Part shown: positions 1 to 7,945 of the stretch, piece after piece
Layout: the number at the start of each line of letters is the position of its first letter
Numbering within the stretch: the stretch's first letter is position 1
Source: a bacterium
GTDB taxonomy: Bacteria; Armatimonadota; Abditibacteriia; Abditibacteriales; Abditibacteriaceae
Direction of reading: 5' to 3'
Assembly (NCBI GenBank): GCA_004172935.1
Contig: SDZD01000066.1
Location: 1-32,454, forward strand
DNA: 32,454 nt
Notes under the pieces: generated by a model
What the model saw: the letters and a program-made list of their open reading frames with translations, nothing else
The model's database searches: none
What the model was told of the DNA's origin: nothing
Position numbers and translations under genes: made by a program

Positions 1-1
1 T

Positions 2-136
2 CTGCAGGTGTTCCTTGACTCCAGCATGCCTGTTGTCAACTATTATGACGGCAAGGGCAAGGTGTACAAATTTGATGGAACAAGACACCCAAATGATATC
101 TACAGCGAAGTCCGTCAGCTATTCCTAGACTTATGA
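2..136 (+). CDS. C-terminal end of a eukaryote-like UMP/CMP (adenylate-type) kinase, cut by window edge
   Basis: The frame is open from base 2 and ends at TGA 134-136, giving about 44 residues. The pattern F-L-x-S-S-x-P-V-V-x-Y-Y-x-x-K-G-K-V, then D-G-T and V-R-x-L-F, matches the last helix, strand and helix of nucleoside monophosphate kinases. It resembles eukaryotic UMP/CMP kinases (F-x-x-S-S-x-P-V-I-x-Y-Y-x-x-K-G-K) more than bacterial adenylate kinases (Q-T-x-P-L-I-x-Y-Y). Such enzymes transfer phosphate from ATP to UMP/CMP or AMP. The rest of the gene lies outside the window. It does not fit the carbohydrate locus that follows, so it may be foreign DNA joined by assembly. The family call is fairly sure; the eukaryotic origin is inferred from memory of the family. 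Confidence 0.5.
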   Translation: MQVFLDSSMPVVNYYDGKGKVYKFDGTRHPNDIYSEVRQLFLDL

Positions 137-252
137 TCTGGGGCCCATGCCCCTCATATGCCAGTATTTGCCTCTTGACTCCAATGTGATTGGTATTTAA
201 AATCCATGTTCCTTGGTCATTGCACCTCCTAGCTGGACTGGAGAATGATGAA
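137..252. other. Non-coding stretch and probable junction with the bacterial locus
   Basis: After the kinase stop the sequence is AT-richer and has no coding character. Recognisable acetylesterase protein begins only around base 253 (T-V-N-V-R-D-G-Q-L). The open frame of that gene runs back to a TTG at 190, but residues 1-20 so encoded do not look like an N-terminal beta domain or a signal peptide. The breakpoint is most likely between about 200 and 252. Confidence 0.4.
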
Positions 253-1116
253 GACTGCACCGTCAACGTGCGCGATGGTCAGTTGAACCTCGAATTGCTC
301 GGAGAGAGCCGCGCCATCCGTTCGGTTTCCATCGCGCGCAACGACACTGCACCGACTATCTTTCTTGCGGGCGACTCGACCGTGTGCGATCAGGACGCCG
401 AACCGTGGGCGGGCTGGGGGCAAATGCTGCCGTCATTTTTTCAACCCGGCATTGCCATCGCCAACCACGCCCAATCGGGGCGGGCATTGAAAAGCTTCCA
501 GTGGGAAGGCCGACTCGGCGCCATCTTGAAGGAGATGAAAGCAGGCGACTACCTGTTCGTGCAGTTCACCCACAACGACCAGAAGCAAGGCGCCGCCCAT
601 GTCGAGCCGTTCACCACTTTCAACGATGAACTCGGCGTCTATATCAAGGCCGCGCGCGATAAAGGTGCGACTCCGATTTTGGTTACCTCCATGCATCGCC
701 GCTTTTTCGATGCCGATGGTCATATCGAAAATACCCTCGGCGATTACCCCGAATCCATGCGCCAGAAGGCGAAGGACGCGGGTGTGGCGTTGCTCGATTT
801 GAATGCGCAAAGCCGCGTACTTTATGAGGCGTGGGGGCCGGAGAAATCTAAGAGCGCCTTTGTGTGGTTCCCGGCCCACACCTTCCCCAAACAAGAACAG
901 CCGCTCAAAGATAACACCCACTTCACCAACTATGGCGCCTACGAGTTGGCGCGTTGCGTGGTCGCGGAAATCTTGAAATCCGATGTCGATTTCAAGCGCT
1001 ATCTGCGTCCCGAAGCGCAGGTTTTCTTCGAGGCCGCTCACCCTGACTCACCTGAAACCGTCGCAATCGCTCCCTCATTGTCGGCCATCTCCACCGAAAA
1101 GCCCGAAGGCAACTAA
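190..1116 (+). CDS. SGNH-hydrolase acetylesterase (rhamnogalacturonan acetylesterase-like, CE12), N-terminus damaged
   Basis: A serine esterase predicted to remove acetyl groups from rhamnogalacturonan I. SGNH blocks are visible: G-D-S-T-V at residues 61-65 (nucleophile Ser), N-H-A-Q-S-G-R-A at 92-99 (oxyanion Gly), T-H-N-D at 127-130 (oxyanion Asn), and D-N-T-H at 241-244 (catalytic Asp and His). The first ~50 residues are the tail of the small beta domain often found ahead of the SGNH domain in this group. The only available start is TTG 190, with no ribosome-binding site, and the first ~20 residues are encoded by the suspect left-edge DNA, so the true 5' end is probably missing. A second family member follows 25 bases downstream, suggesting co-transcription. 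Confidence 0.8.
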   Translation: MVFKIHVPWSLHLLAGLENDEDCTVNVRDGQLNLELLGESRAIRSVSIARNDTAPTIFLAGDSTVCDQDAEPWAGWGQMLPSFFQPGIAIANHAQSGRALKSFQWEGRLGAILKEMKAGDYLFVQFTHNDQKQGAAHVEPFTTFNDELGVYIKAARDKGATPILVTSMHRRFFDADGHIENTLGDYPESMRQKAKDAGVALLDLNAQSRVLYEAWGPEKSKSAFVWFPAHTFPKQEQPLKDNTHFTNYGAYELARCVVAEILKSDVDFKRYLRPEAQVFFEAAHPDSPETVAIAPSLSAISTEKPEGN

Positions 1117-1141
1117 AACCGCTATTTCACCGAAAACCACC

Positions 1142-1897
1142 ATGAAAACTTTTCTCGTTCTCGCTCTACTGGGCAGCGCCTCAACAGCGATGGCACAAGC
1201 GCCCACTAAACCCACCATCTGGCTCATCGGCGACTCCACCGTCAACAACGGCACTAAGGGGCAGATGGGGTGGGGCACTGTGCTACCGAAGCTCTTCAAC
1301 CCCGAAAAAATTAGCGTCGAAAACCGCGCTCGCGGTGGGCGCTCCAGCCGCACTTTTTATAATGAAGGTCTGTGGAAAGCCGTCGAAGATGGCCTCAAAC
1401 CCGGCGATTTCGTGTTGATGCAGTTCGGCCACAACGATGGCGGCGGCACTTATACCGGCCCGCGTGGGCGCTCGTCTATCAAGGGCAACGGCGACGACAC
1501 CAAAGAAGTCACGCAGGAAGATGGCAAAGCCGAAACCGTGCATTCGTTCGGCTGGTATCTGCGCCAGTACATCGAGGGCACCAGGGCCAAAGGCGCCACA
1601 CCAATTGTGTTATCGCTGATTCCGCGTAACGACTGGGCCGATGGCAAAGTGCTGCGCGCCAACACCGGATACGGCCTATTCGCCAAACAAGCCGCCGAGC
1701 AGGACAAAGCCGCCTTCGTCGATCTCAACGAAATCGTCGGCAAGCACTACGATGAATTGGGCCAGGAAAAAGTCGCGGGCTTCTTCCCCAACGAACATAC
1801 CCACACCAACGAAGCGGGCGCCACTCTCAACGCCCAATCTGTGGTCGAGGGCCTACGCGCCCTCCCCGGCGACCCTTTCGCTCCCTATGTGAAATAA
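1142..1897 (+). CDS. Secreted rhamnogalacturonan acetylesterase (SGNH, CE12-like)
   Basis: A 251-residue secreted acetylesterase, the second copy in tandem. Start ATG 1142 gives a clean signal peptide (M-K-T-F-L-V-L-A-L-L, cleavage after A-M-A-Q-A near residue 20). The frame stays open upstream to 983, but that part overlaps the preceding gene and has no signal. SGNH blocks: G-D-S-T-V at 30-34, G-H-N-D at 96-99, and E-H-T-H at 218-221. In the last block Glu replaces the usual Asp of D-x-x-H, a conservative change at a catalytic position. Unlike its neighbour it lacks the N-terminal beta domain, so the two are diverged paralogues that may act on different acetylated positions. It lies 25 bases after the first esterase and 91 bases before the next gene. 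Confidence 0.85.
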   Translation: MKTFLVLALLGSASTAMAQAPTKPTIWLIGDSTVNNGTKGQMGWGTVLPKLFNPEKISVENRARGGRSSRTFYNEGLWKAVEDGLKPGDFVLMQFGHNDGGGTYTGPRGRSSIKGNGDDTKEVTQEDGKAETVHSFGWYLRQYIEGTRAKGATPIVLSLIPRNDWADGKVLRANTGYGLFAKQAAEQDKAAFVDLNEIVGKHYDELGQEKVAGFFPNEHTHTNEAGATLNAQSVVEGLRALPGDPFAPYVK

Positions 1898-1988
1898 GTT
1901 CGCGGGCAGGTGTGGGGCTTTCTCAGCGAATGTTATCTTTGGCTTAATCACTTCGCGCTATCTTCTTACGCTTCGCTGGAAATTATCA

Positions 1989-3044
1989 ATGAAATCACAG
2001 AAGAGTATTTGGAATGCGCGTTGGGCAGCACTGGGCGTCGTCGCCGTTGGCGCTACTGCTTGTAGCGCCGTTAAGCCGGAAGGCACTACACCAGTAGCCG
2101 ACGCTCAGGCAACCTTTATTACGGGCACCTTGCCGGATGCTCTCATCGAAGCCTCCGGTGTGACGCCCCTCACTGGTTTGCCGAACGATGAAGTGTTGAT
2201 TGTGGGCGATAAAGATTTGGCCGGAGTTCAGGTCGATGGGGCCACCGACTGCTTCAATACCGGAAAGTTCGAGGGGCACGTTCGCCCCATCGAAGATGAT
2301 TTGAAAGATTCCATCGACGTGAACGATATGGAAGATGTCGCGTGGGACAAAGCGCGCCATGCGGCGTTTGTCGTGGTATCTGGCTCGAAAAATTCCGACA
2401 ATGAAAGCAAGCCCAAACGCGAGAAGTTCGCCCGCCTGACCTTTGATGAAGCCACCGAGAAGTTCAGCGGCAAAGAGGTCCCCAAGTTCAAGGATAAGAT
2501 CGTCAAAGCCTTCCCCGAACTGAAGCCTTCGGTCGAGAGCAAGTCCAGTGTTGGCGGCGATAGTGGCACTTTCAACATGGAAGGCGCCGCTTTTGTGCCA
2601 GGGGAAAATGGCAAATTACTACTTGGTTTCCGCTCGCCGACCCATGATAACAGCGCCATCGTTATCACCATTACCAACCCGCACGAAATCTTCGACAAAG
2701 GTGCCGAAGCAAAATTCGAGGCCAAACCGCAGTACCTCGATTTGAAAGGGCAGGGCATTCGCGGCTTCTGCTACGACGAAGGCAGCAAGGGCTGTTGGAT
2801 TGTCTCCGGCGATTCGGCCAACGCCGATGATGTGCCCGCCGAAACGTGGAAGCTATGGTTTTGGGATATGAAGAGTGCGCCCGTTGAAAAAACGGTCGAA
2901 AAGGGCACGCTGAAAAACGCTGAGGGCGTTTGCCTGATGCCTTTTCAAGGCAAGCCCGGATTGCTCTTCATCGAAGATGCGGGCAAGGATGACCAGAAGA
3001 ATCCTTTGCCGTGCCATTACATACTAACGGCCATACCCCGTTAG
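1989..3044 (+). CDS. DUF3616-like predicted lipoprotein
   Basis: A 351-residue exported protein. The N-terminus has two basic residues, a hydrophobic stretch and G-A-T-A-C with Cys25, a weak lipobox (Ala rather than Leu at -3), so lipidation is likely but not certain. The body resembles DUF3616: E-G-A-A-F followed by L-L-L-G-F-R-S-P, then L-K-G-Q-G-I-R-G-F, C-W-I-V-S-G, L-W-F-W-D and a closing E-G-V-C-L-M. This pattern suggests a beta-propeller-like fold, and the molecular function is unknown. A GGAA lies 8 bases before ATG 1989. It follows the two esterases in the same direction and is closed by a strong terminator, so it may be the last gene of that transcript. The family is recognised from motif order only. 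Confidence 0.55.
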   Translation: MKSQKSIWNARWAALGVVAVGATACSAVKPEGTTPVADAQATFITGTLPDALIEASGVTPLTGLPNDEVLIVGDKDLAGVQVDGATDCFNTGKFEGHVRPIEDDLKDSIDVNDMEDVAWDKARHAAFVVVSGSKNSDNESKPKREKFARLTFDEATEKFSGKEVPKFKDKIVKAFPELKPSVESKSSVGGDSGTFNMEGAAFVPGENGKLLLGFRSPTHDNSAIVITITNPHEIFDKGAEAKFEAKPQYLDLKGQGIRGFCYDEGSKGCWIVSGDSANADDVPAETWKLWFWDMKSAPVEKTVEKGTLKNAEGVCLMPFQGKPGLLFIEDAGKDDQKNPLPCHYILTAIPR

Positions 3045-3046
3045 TA
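3022..3046 (+). repeat. Inverted repeat spanning a stop codon
   Basis: Nine-base perfect arms (TACTAACGG at 3022-3030 and CCGTTAGTA at 3038-3046) with a 7-base loop. The stop codon of the DUF3616-like gene (3042-3044) lies in the right arm. The main terminator hairpin begins 10 bases further on, so the mRNA would end in two stacked stem-loops. Confidence 0.6.
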
Positions 3047-3056
3047 CAGATTGTTT

Positions 3057-3085
3057 GCTCGCCCCACTTCGGGGCGAGCTTTTTT
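3057..3085 (+). terminator. Rho-independent terminator
   Basis: A 9-bp GC-rich stem (GCTCGCCCC at 3057-3065 pairing with GGGGCGAGC at 3071-3079), a 5-base loop and six T residues (3080-3085). This is a textbook intrinsic terminator 12 bases after the DUF3616-like gene. Confidence 0.9.
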
Positions 3086-3093
3086 ATAACGCT

Positions 3094-6051
3094 ATGTTCA
3101 CCAATCGAGTCCGCGCCTTCGATGCGCCGATGACACTCGCCGAATTTCAAAAGCCGCCCGCGCGCTTCGGCCTGGCCCCGTTCTGGTTTTGGAACGGCGA
3201 TATGAACGAGCAAAGCGTTCGCGAACAGGTGCGCGCCATGAGCGCGGCGGGCGTCAGTGGCTTCTTCATCCATCCCCGTCAGGGCTTGACGTTGCCGTAC
3301 CTATCGAACGAGTTTTTCGGGCGGGTGCGAGTCGCCGTCGAAGAAGCGGCAGCAGCGGGTATGGAGGCGTGGCTGTATGATGAGTTCCCCTATCCCAGTG
3401 GCATCGCGGGCGGAATGCTCACCGCCAACCACCCCGAAATGCGCGCCCGCCTCTTGGAGCATCATTCGCACTCGGCCAGTAGTGGTGAAGTGGTGCGCTG
3501 GGAATTGCCGCTTGGACGTGCCATCTGCGCCCTCGCTGTGCCCATGATTGATGGTGCCCCCGATTGGGCTAATGCCGTTGATATACGCGACTACTTGGGA
3601 GTGGTGCTAACGCGCGATGAGTTGTGGATTTGGCCGATGGGGCACATCCCCTACAACGAGAAGCGCTTCATGTCGGACGAAGGCGCGCTCGTTCTCGACT
3701 GGACTGCGCCCTCCTCATCGGGCGAGTGGCATTTGGTTGTTGGCTTGGAGCGCGAGCAGCGCGGCTTCAAATATTTCGATGTCTGGTTCGACCCCTTGCA
3801 CCCCGAAGCCGCGCCGCGCTTTCTGGAATTGACGCACGAGCGCTACGCCCACAGCGTGGGCGAGTGGTTCGGCACCACCATTCCCGGCATTTTTACCGAT
3901 GAAATCGAGCCGCCCCACTGGTCGCCGCATCTGGAACGCGCCATCGACTTCGATTGGAGCCGCACTTTGCCCGCGCTGTGGGATAGCTCGTTTCCCGATG
4001 CCGACGCTATTCGCTTGCGACTGCGCGAAACCGCGCTTTCGCTGTTCAAACAGCGCTGGGAACAGCCCATTGCCGATTGGTGCCAGCAACACAACTTGGT
4101 GTGGTGCGCCGAAAAGCCGACTTACCGCCCATCGCAGATGGATTTGATCGAGCAACCCTCGACCGATGCTGGACATCGCCGCGTCGATTTGGGGCCGGAA
4201 AAACTGCCGCTCGACTTGCGCGCCAATGGCCGCGTCGCGATGGCCGTTGCCGAGCAAAACGGCGGTTGCGAGGTGCGTTGCGAATGCTTCCACTCGCTCG
4301 GCTGGGGCGCGACGCTGCAAGACCAGAAATGGAGCATCGACTGGCTGGGCGCGACCGGTGTTAACCGCTTCACACCGCACGCCTTCTATTTCTCGTCGTC
4401 GGGGCTACGAAAGTTCGACGCCGCTCCTTCGTTCTTCGAGGAGAACCCCTACTGGCAGCACTTCCATTTATTGGCCGACTACACCGCGCGACTTGGCCTC
4501 GCTCTGTCGCGTGGGCGCGAAGTGGCGCCCGTCGCGGTTTTATATCCGACCAGGCGCTTGTGGAGCCGCAGCAAACCCGACGAAGAGCGCTGGGTTGAAT
4601 TGATGAATGCGCTTCTCGAAGCACACATGGGTTTTCACGTCGTCGATGCCCCAACGATAACGCGCGGTGTTATGCAGGAAGATGGTTTCGCCATCGGACG
4701 CGCCCGCTATGAGACATTAGTTGTGCCGCCCTTCGATGAAGGCGACGTAGAAATAGAGGCCGCTATTGAGGCCGCGCGCCGTGCCCACATGCGCGTTATC
4801 GAGGGCGAAAGCATCACCCAGACTATCGCTTCCCTCAAATCGGATAAGCGGCTTTACGTGCGCGATGAAGTGGGCAACGAACTGACGCAGGTATGGGCTT
4901 TGTACCGCGAGACACCGCGAACTGAAACCGAAGCCGCGCAAAACATCGTGTTCCTCGCCAACACCAGCGCCGAAACGGTTCAAGCACAACTCACTGTTAT
5001 CTGTGAGGCAAAGCATTGGGGAATTTGGTCGCTCGAAAGCGGCGCATCGGCTCCGTGCTCCTATTTCTCGCCCAATGCGCTCGTCAACCAATTCCAACTC
5101 GAATTGCCTCCATTCGCTTCGCTGCTTCTAATCGGGCAAGGAGCAGAGCAGGGCACTCTTCCCGTCGCGACTCCGAAGCAAACCCTGCTGCTGGATACCA
5201 GCGGCGAATGGAGCGTGACCCGCGACGAACCGAACGCTTTACGTCTCAATCGCTGGAAAGTCGCGGCAGGTGTAGCCGATGGCGCCGCCGAACTCGATGA
5301 TTCTCAGTGGAAGCAAATCGAAGCCATGCCGCTTTTCCACCGCGATAAGCGCGTCGGCCTCGATGTCGAGCCGCTGCCCCATTCGATAGGGGAGTCCGTT
5401 TGGTATCGCCGCACCATCGACAGCGAAATCCGCCCCGATGAAATCGAATTGCTCATCGAAGACGGCGCCATCGGCGGCCAGTGGAGCGCCTATCTCAATG
5501 GCGAACTGCTCCCATCTTCTGCTTTCTCTCCACGCGCCCTGCATGGCCGCGATAAAATCGCCTGTTCGCTCGCCCATCTGTGGCGCGAAGGCTCCAATAC
5601 TCTCGCGATTTGCGTTCGCGAAGGAGCACCGCACCGTGAGCGCGGCGGTTTGCGAGTGCCACTTCACCTCATCGGCAACTTTGGCGTCGCCACTTCGGTT
5701 AATGGAGAGCGTCGTTTGGTCGAACCCGCCGCGACCTCATCGCTCTTCGATCTTGACGGCGCCCATCTGCCCCACTTCGCGGGCACGACGCGCTTTTCCA
5801 AGCGCTTCGCTGCCAATTCCTTCGAGAGCTTCGACACTCTCACCCTGGCCCATAAATTCGAGGATATAGTGGCCGTCCGCCTCAACGGTCACGAGTTGGG
5901 TGTTCGCGCCTGGTCGCCCTACGAATGGGCACTACCGCCTTTGGGCGAGAGCGGCGAAGTCGAAGTCGAGATTGCTGTCACTAATACGCTGCTTCGTTTC
6001 CTCGAAGGCCGTGTTTGGAACGCGGTGACGGGCGAAAAGCGCAGCGTGTAA
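3094..6051 (+). CDS. GH106-like alpha-L-rhamnosidase
   Basis: A protein of about 985 residues resembling GH106 alpha-L-rhamnosidases, which cleave terminal rhamnose from rhamnogalacturonan side groups. The N-terminal barrel opens with P-F-W-F-W-N-G and G-F-F-I-H-P-R-Q-G, followed by W-L-Y-D-E-F-P-Y-P-S-G, typical of the family. Candidate acidic residues are in F-T-D-E-I-E (Glu270, Glu272) and the later W-C-A-E-K. A middle segment G-V-N-R-F-T-P-H-A-F-Y also matches. The C-terminal third has two jelly-roll-like parts, including W-Y-R-R-T and L-N-G motifs. No signal peptide is visible, so it may act inside the cell. Start ATG 3094 lies 8 bases after a terminator T-tract and lacks a ribosome-binding site. 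A possible TTG at 3055 lies before the hairpin and is rejected; ATG 3130 is an alternative. Confidence 0.65.
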   Translation: MFTNRVRAFDAPMTLAEFQKPPARFGLAPFWFWNGDMNEQSVREQVRAMSAAGVSGFFIHPRQGLTLPYLSNEFFGRVRVAVEEAAAAGMEAWLYDEFPYPSGIAGGMLTANHPEMRARLLEHHSHSASSGEVVRWELPLGRAICALAVPMIDGAPDWANAVDIRDYLGVVLTRDELWIWPMGHIPYNEKRFMSDEGALVLDWTAPSSSGEWHLVVGLEREQRGFKYFDVWFDPLHPEAAPRFLELTHERYAHSVGEWFGTTIPGIFTDEIEPPHWSPHLERAIDFDWSRTLPALWDSSFPDADAIRLRLRETALSLFKQRWEQPIADWCQQHNLVWCAEKPTYRPSQMDLIEQPSTDAGHRRVDLGPEKLPLDLRANGRVAMAVAEQNGGCEVRCECFHSLGWGATLQDQKWSIDWLGATGVNRFTPHAFYFSSSGLRKFDAAPSFFEENPYWQHFHLLADYTARLGLALSRGREVAPVAVLYPTRRLWSRSKPDEERWVELMNALLEAHMGFHVVDAPTITRGVMQEDGFAIGRARYETLVVPPFDEGDVEIEAAIEAARRAHMRVIEGESITQTIASLKSDKRLYVRDEVGNELTQVWALYRETPRTETEAAQNIVFLANTSAETVQAQLTVICEAKHWGIWSLESGASAPCSYFSPNALVNQFQLELPPFASLLLIGQGAEQGTLPVATPKQTLLLDTSGEWSVTRDEPNALRLNRWKVAAGVADGAAELDDSQWKQIEAMPLFHRDKRVGLDVEPLPHSIGESVWYRRTIDSEIRPDEIELLIEDGAIGGQWSAYLNGELLPSSAFSPRALHGRDKIACSLAHLWREGSNTLAICVREGAPHRERGGLRVPLHLIGNFGVATSVNGERRLVEPAATSSLFDLDGAHLPHFAGTTRFSKRFAANSFESFDTLTLAHKFEDIVAVRLNGHELGVRAWSPYEWALPPLGESGEVEVEIAVTNTLLRFLEGRVWNAVTGEKRSV

Positions 6052-6059
6052 AACGGGGG

Positions 6060-6590
6060 TTATTGCTGGCTGGTGTTGTCGCGGAACATTTGCAAACCCT
6101 GCGACATCACATCGCGGATGATGTGTTGTTCTTGCTCCGACCAGTCGGGGATGTAGCATTCCCCTTCTGGCGTGAGCGAGGGCAAATTGTTGCCCCAAAA
6201 TAATTTGCCGTAAATATCGCCCGTGTGGTCATGGTCGCCGTCGAAGCTACCTTTAATGGAGCGCGACACATCGGCGAACAAATTCCACGCGGCTAAAAAC
6301 TCTTCGCAATTGATCTCGGCCAGAGTTTCGGTTTCCCATTCTTCGGTTTCGAGCCAGTGCGCGACAACATCCAAATCGTGAAGCAATGGCTCATCGTCAT
6401 CTTCAATGACGAGGCTGCGCGCCTGAGCATAATCCGACAAGGCTTCCGGCGAGGTGAAGACTGGTATCCGGCCCTCTGCATCGAGCACGATGCCATCCAA
6501 CTCTTTATCGGCTTCTTGCACGTCGTACCAGATTAAGTAACGGTCGTTGTTATCGAGCCGATACCACAGCTGATAGTACGATTTTGTCAT
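6060..6590 (-). CDS. Acidic protein of unknown function
   Basis: A 176-residue soluble protein that I do not recognise. It has no signal peptide or membrane segment, is rich in Asp, Glu and Trp, and carries a strongly acidic central run (I-E-D-D-D-E-P near residues 65-71). The N-terminus (Y-Y-Q-L-W-Y-R-L, then R-Y-L-I-W-Y) looks like a paired beta hairpin, and the C-terminus is helical. Start ATG 6590 is preferred over TTG 6614. It converges on the GH106-like gene with only 8 bases between stops and diverges from the CE15-like gene across 148 bases. It could be a regulator or immunity-type protein, but nothing in the sequence proves this. Confidence 0.65.
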   Translation of the reverse strand: MTKSYYQLWYRLDNNDRYLIWYDVQEADKELDGIVLDAEGRIPVFTSPEALSDYAQARSLVIEDDDEPLLHDLDVVAHWLETEEWETETLAEINCEEFLAAWNLFADVSRSIKGSFDGDHDHTGDIYGKLFWGNNLPSLTPEGECYIPDWSEQEQHIIRDVMSQGLQMFRDNTSQQ

Positions 6591-6653
6591 GTATAACACT
6601 ATTCTAACATGCAAGGCATAATGGGAATAGACATATCCGGCTATATACCGATG

Positions 6654-6667
6654 TGTACTTTAGTACC
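6654..6667. promoter_or_regulatory. Short inverted repeat in divergent promoter region
   Basis: The bases GTACT-TT-AGTAC form a small palindrome midway between two divergent genes (6590 leftward, 6739 rightward). The position suits an operator, but the arms are only 5 bases and no regulator can be assigned. Confidence 0.2.
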
Positions 6668-6738
6668 TTGTTTTATAGTGGCATTTGGGGTAGAAAGCCA
6701 CTACCTACGTAGCGCAAGCTAAGTCATGCTTAGGTGCC

Positions 6739-7902
6739 ATGATTTCGTCCGAAGTTCTTCAAATGCGCGATGGGACGGCTGTTGAGACGCCCGAACAGTG
6801 GCAAAACCAACGGCGCCTCGAACTGTTGCAGTTGTTGCAGAGCGAAGTGTTCGGCGTGACGCCGTTTGGCCGCCCAGCCAACTTGGGCTTCGATGTGCGC
6901 GAGGAGAAGCTTGACGCCCGTGATGGTAAGGCTACCCGCCTTCGCGTCGGGATATTGTTTGAAGGCACCGATGAGGGGCGACAGATGGAGTTACTTGTCT
7001 ATTTGCCTAACTCCGTCGAAGGCCCCATACCGCTGTTTGTGGGCCTCAACTTCGAGGCGAATTTCGTCACCACCACCGAAACCGACTTACCTCTGCCCAG
7101 GCACTATGTCAGTGGGCGCCATGCGGGAGTGCGCGATCACCGCGCAACTGAAGCAATGCGCGGGCGTGGCGCCGATATGTGGCCCTACGACGAGATTCTG
7201 GCGCGCGGCTATGGCATCGCCACTGCTTGCTATGGCGAAGTCGAACCCGATACTACCAATCAGTGGTGGCATGGCCCGCGTGTTTTCGCCCCGCCTACCG
7301 AACCCAACGGCTGGGGCGCCATTGGTGTTTGGGCGTGGGCGCTGAGTCGTGCGCTCGATTATCTGCAAACTCACCCGCGCATCGATTCCAAGCGCGTCGC
7401 CGCGTTCGGTTTTAGTCGCCTCGGTAAAACCGCGATGTGGGCGGGCGCGCAGGACGAGCGCTTCGCTGCCGTCATCTCGCAGAACAGCGGCAAGGCGGGC
7501 GTCTCGTTGCTGAAGCGCCCACACGGCGAACCTGTTTCCCATCTCACTGGCCCGCTCGGTCACTGGTTCGCGCCGCGCTTCGCCCACTACGCCAACAACG
7601 AAGCCGAACTACCCGTCGATGGCGACGGTTTGGCCGCGCTCGTTGCGCCGCGTCCACTGTTAGTCCTCAGTGCCAGCGAAGATTTATGGAGCGACCCCGA
7701 AGGCGAGTTCTTAAGCGTTCGCAATGCCACGCGCGTTTATAATTTGCTCGGCGAAGAGGGCATTCGCGCCGACCAGTGGCCCGCTCCCGGCGCCTTCATC
7801 AACTCGCGCGCTGGCTACTTCCTGCGCGTCGGCCCTCATGACGTGACGGACGAAGATTGGGCCATCACCCTCGACTGGGCCGATAAATTTCTCAAGCCAT
7901 AG
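6739..7902 (+). CDS. CE15-like glucuronoyl esterase / acetyl-xylan-esterase-like hydrolase
   Basis: A 387-residue alpha/beta hydrolase resembling CE15 glucuronoyl esterases, which cleave ester links between glucuronic acid of xylan and lignin alcohols. The nucleophile elbow is G-F-S-R-L-G-K at residues 224-230 (Ser226), the S-R-x-G-K form typical of CE15. P-R-P-L-L-V-L-S-A-S-E-D-L-W-S-D-P-E-G carries the candidate acid (Glu314/Asp315), and G-P-H-D-V at 365-369 supplies the catalytic His367. No signal peptide is seen, although most characterised CE15 enzymes are secreted, so the substrate may be imported oligosaccharides or the assignment may only be to a related esterase group. AGGTG lies just upstream of ATG 6739. 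It fits the hemicellulose/pectin theme of its neighbours. Confidence 0.7.
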   Translation: MISSEVLQMRDGTAVETPEQWQNQRRLELLQLLQSEVFGVTPFGRPANLGFDVREEKLDARDGKATRLRVGILFEGTDEGRQMELLVYLPNSVEGPIPLFVGLNFEANFVTTTETDLPLPRHYVSGRHAGVRDHRATEAMRGRGADMWPYDEILARGYGIATACYGEVEPDTTNQWWHGPRVFAPPTEPNGWGAIGVWAWALSRALDYLQTHPRIDSKRVAAFGFSRLGKTAMWAGAQDERFAAVISQNSGKAGVSLLKRPHGEPVSHLTGPLGHWFAPRFAHYANNEAELPVDGDGLAALVAPRPLLVLSASEDLWSDPEGEFLSVRNATRVYNLLGEEGIRADQWPAPGAFINSRAGYFLRVGPHDVTDEDWAITLDWADKFLKP

Positions 7903-7913
7903 CCAATTGAGCA

Positions 7914-7940
7914 GGGGCGCGGGCAAAATGCCCGCGCCCC
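7914..7940. terminator. Hairpin between convergent genes
   Basis: A perfect 12-bp GC-rich stem (GGGGCGCGGGCA at 7914-7925 pairing with 7929-7940) with an AAA loop, between the stops of the CE15-like gene (7902) and the isomerase-like gene (7946). It has no T-tract on either strand but sits where a shared bidirectional terminator is expected. Confidence 0.65.
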
Positions 7941-7945
7941 GAAGT

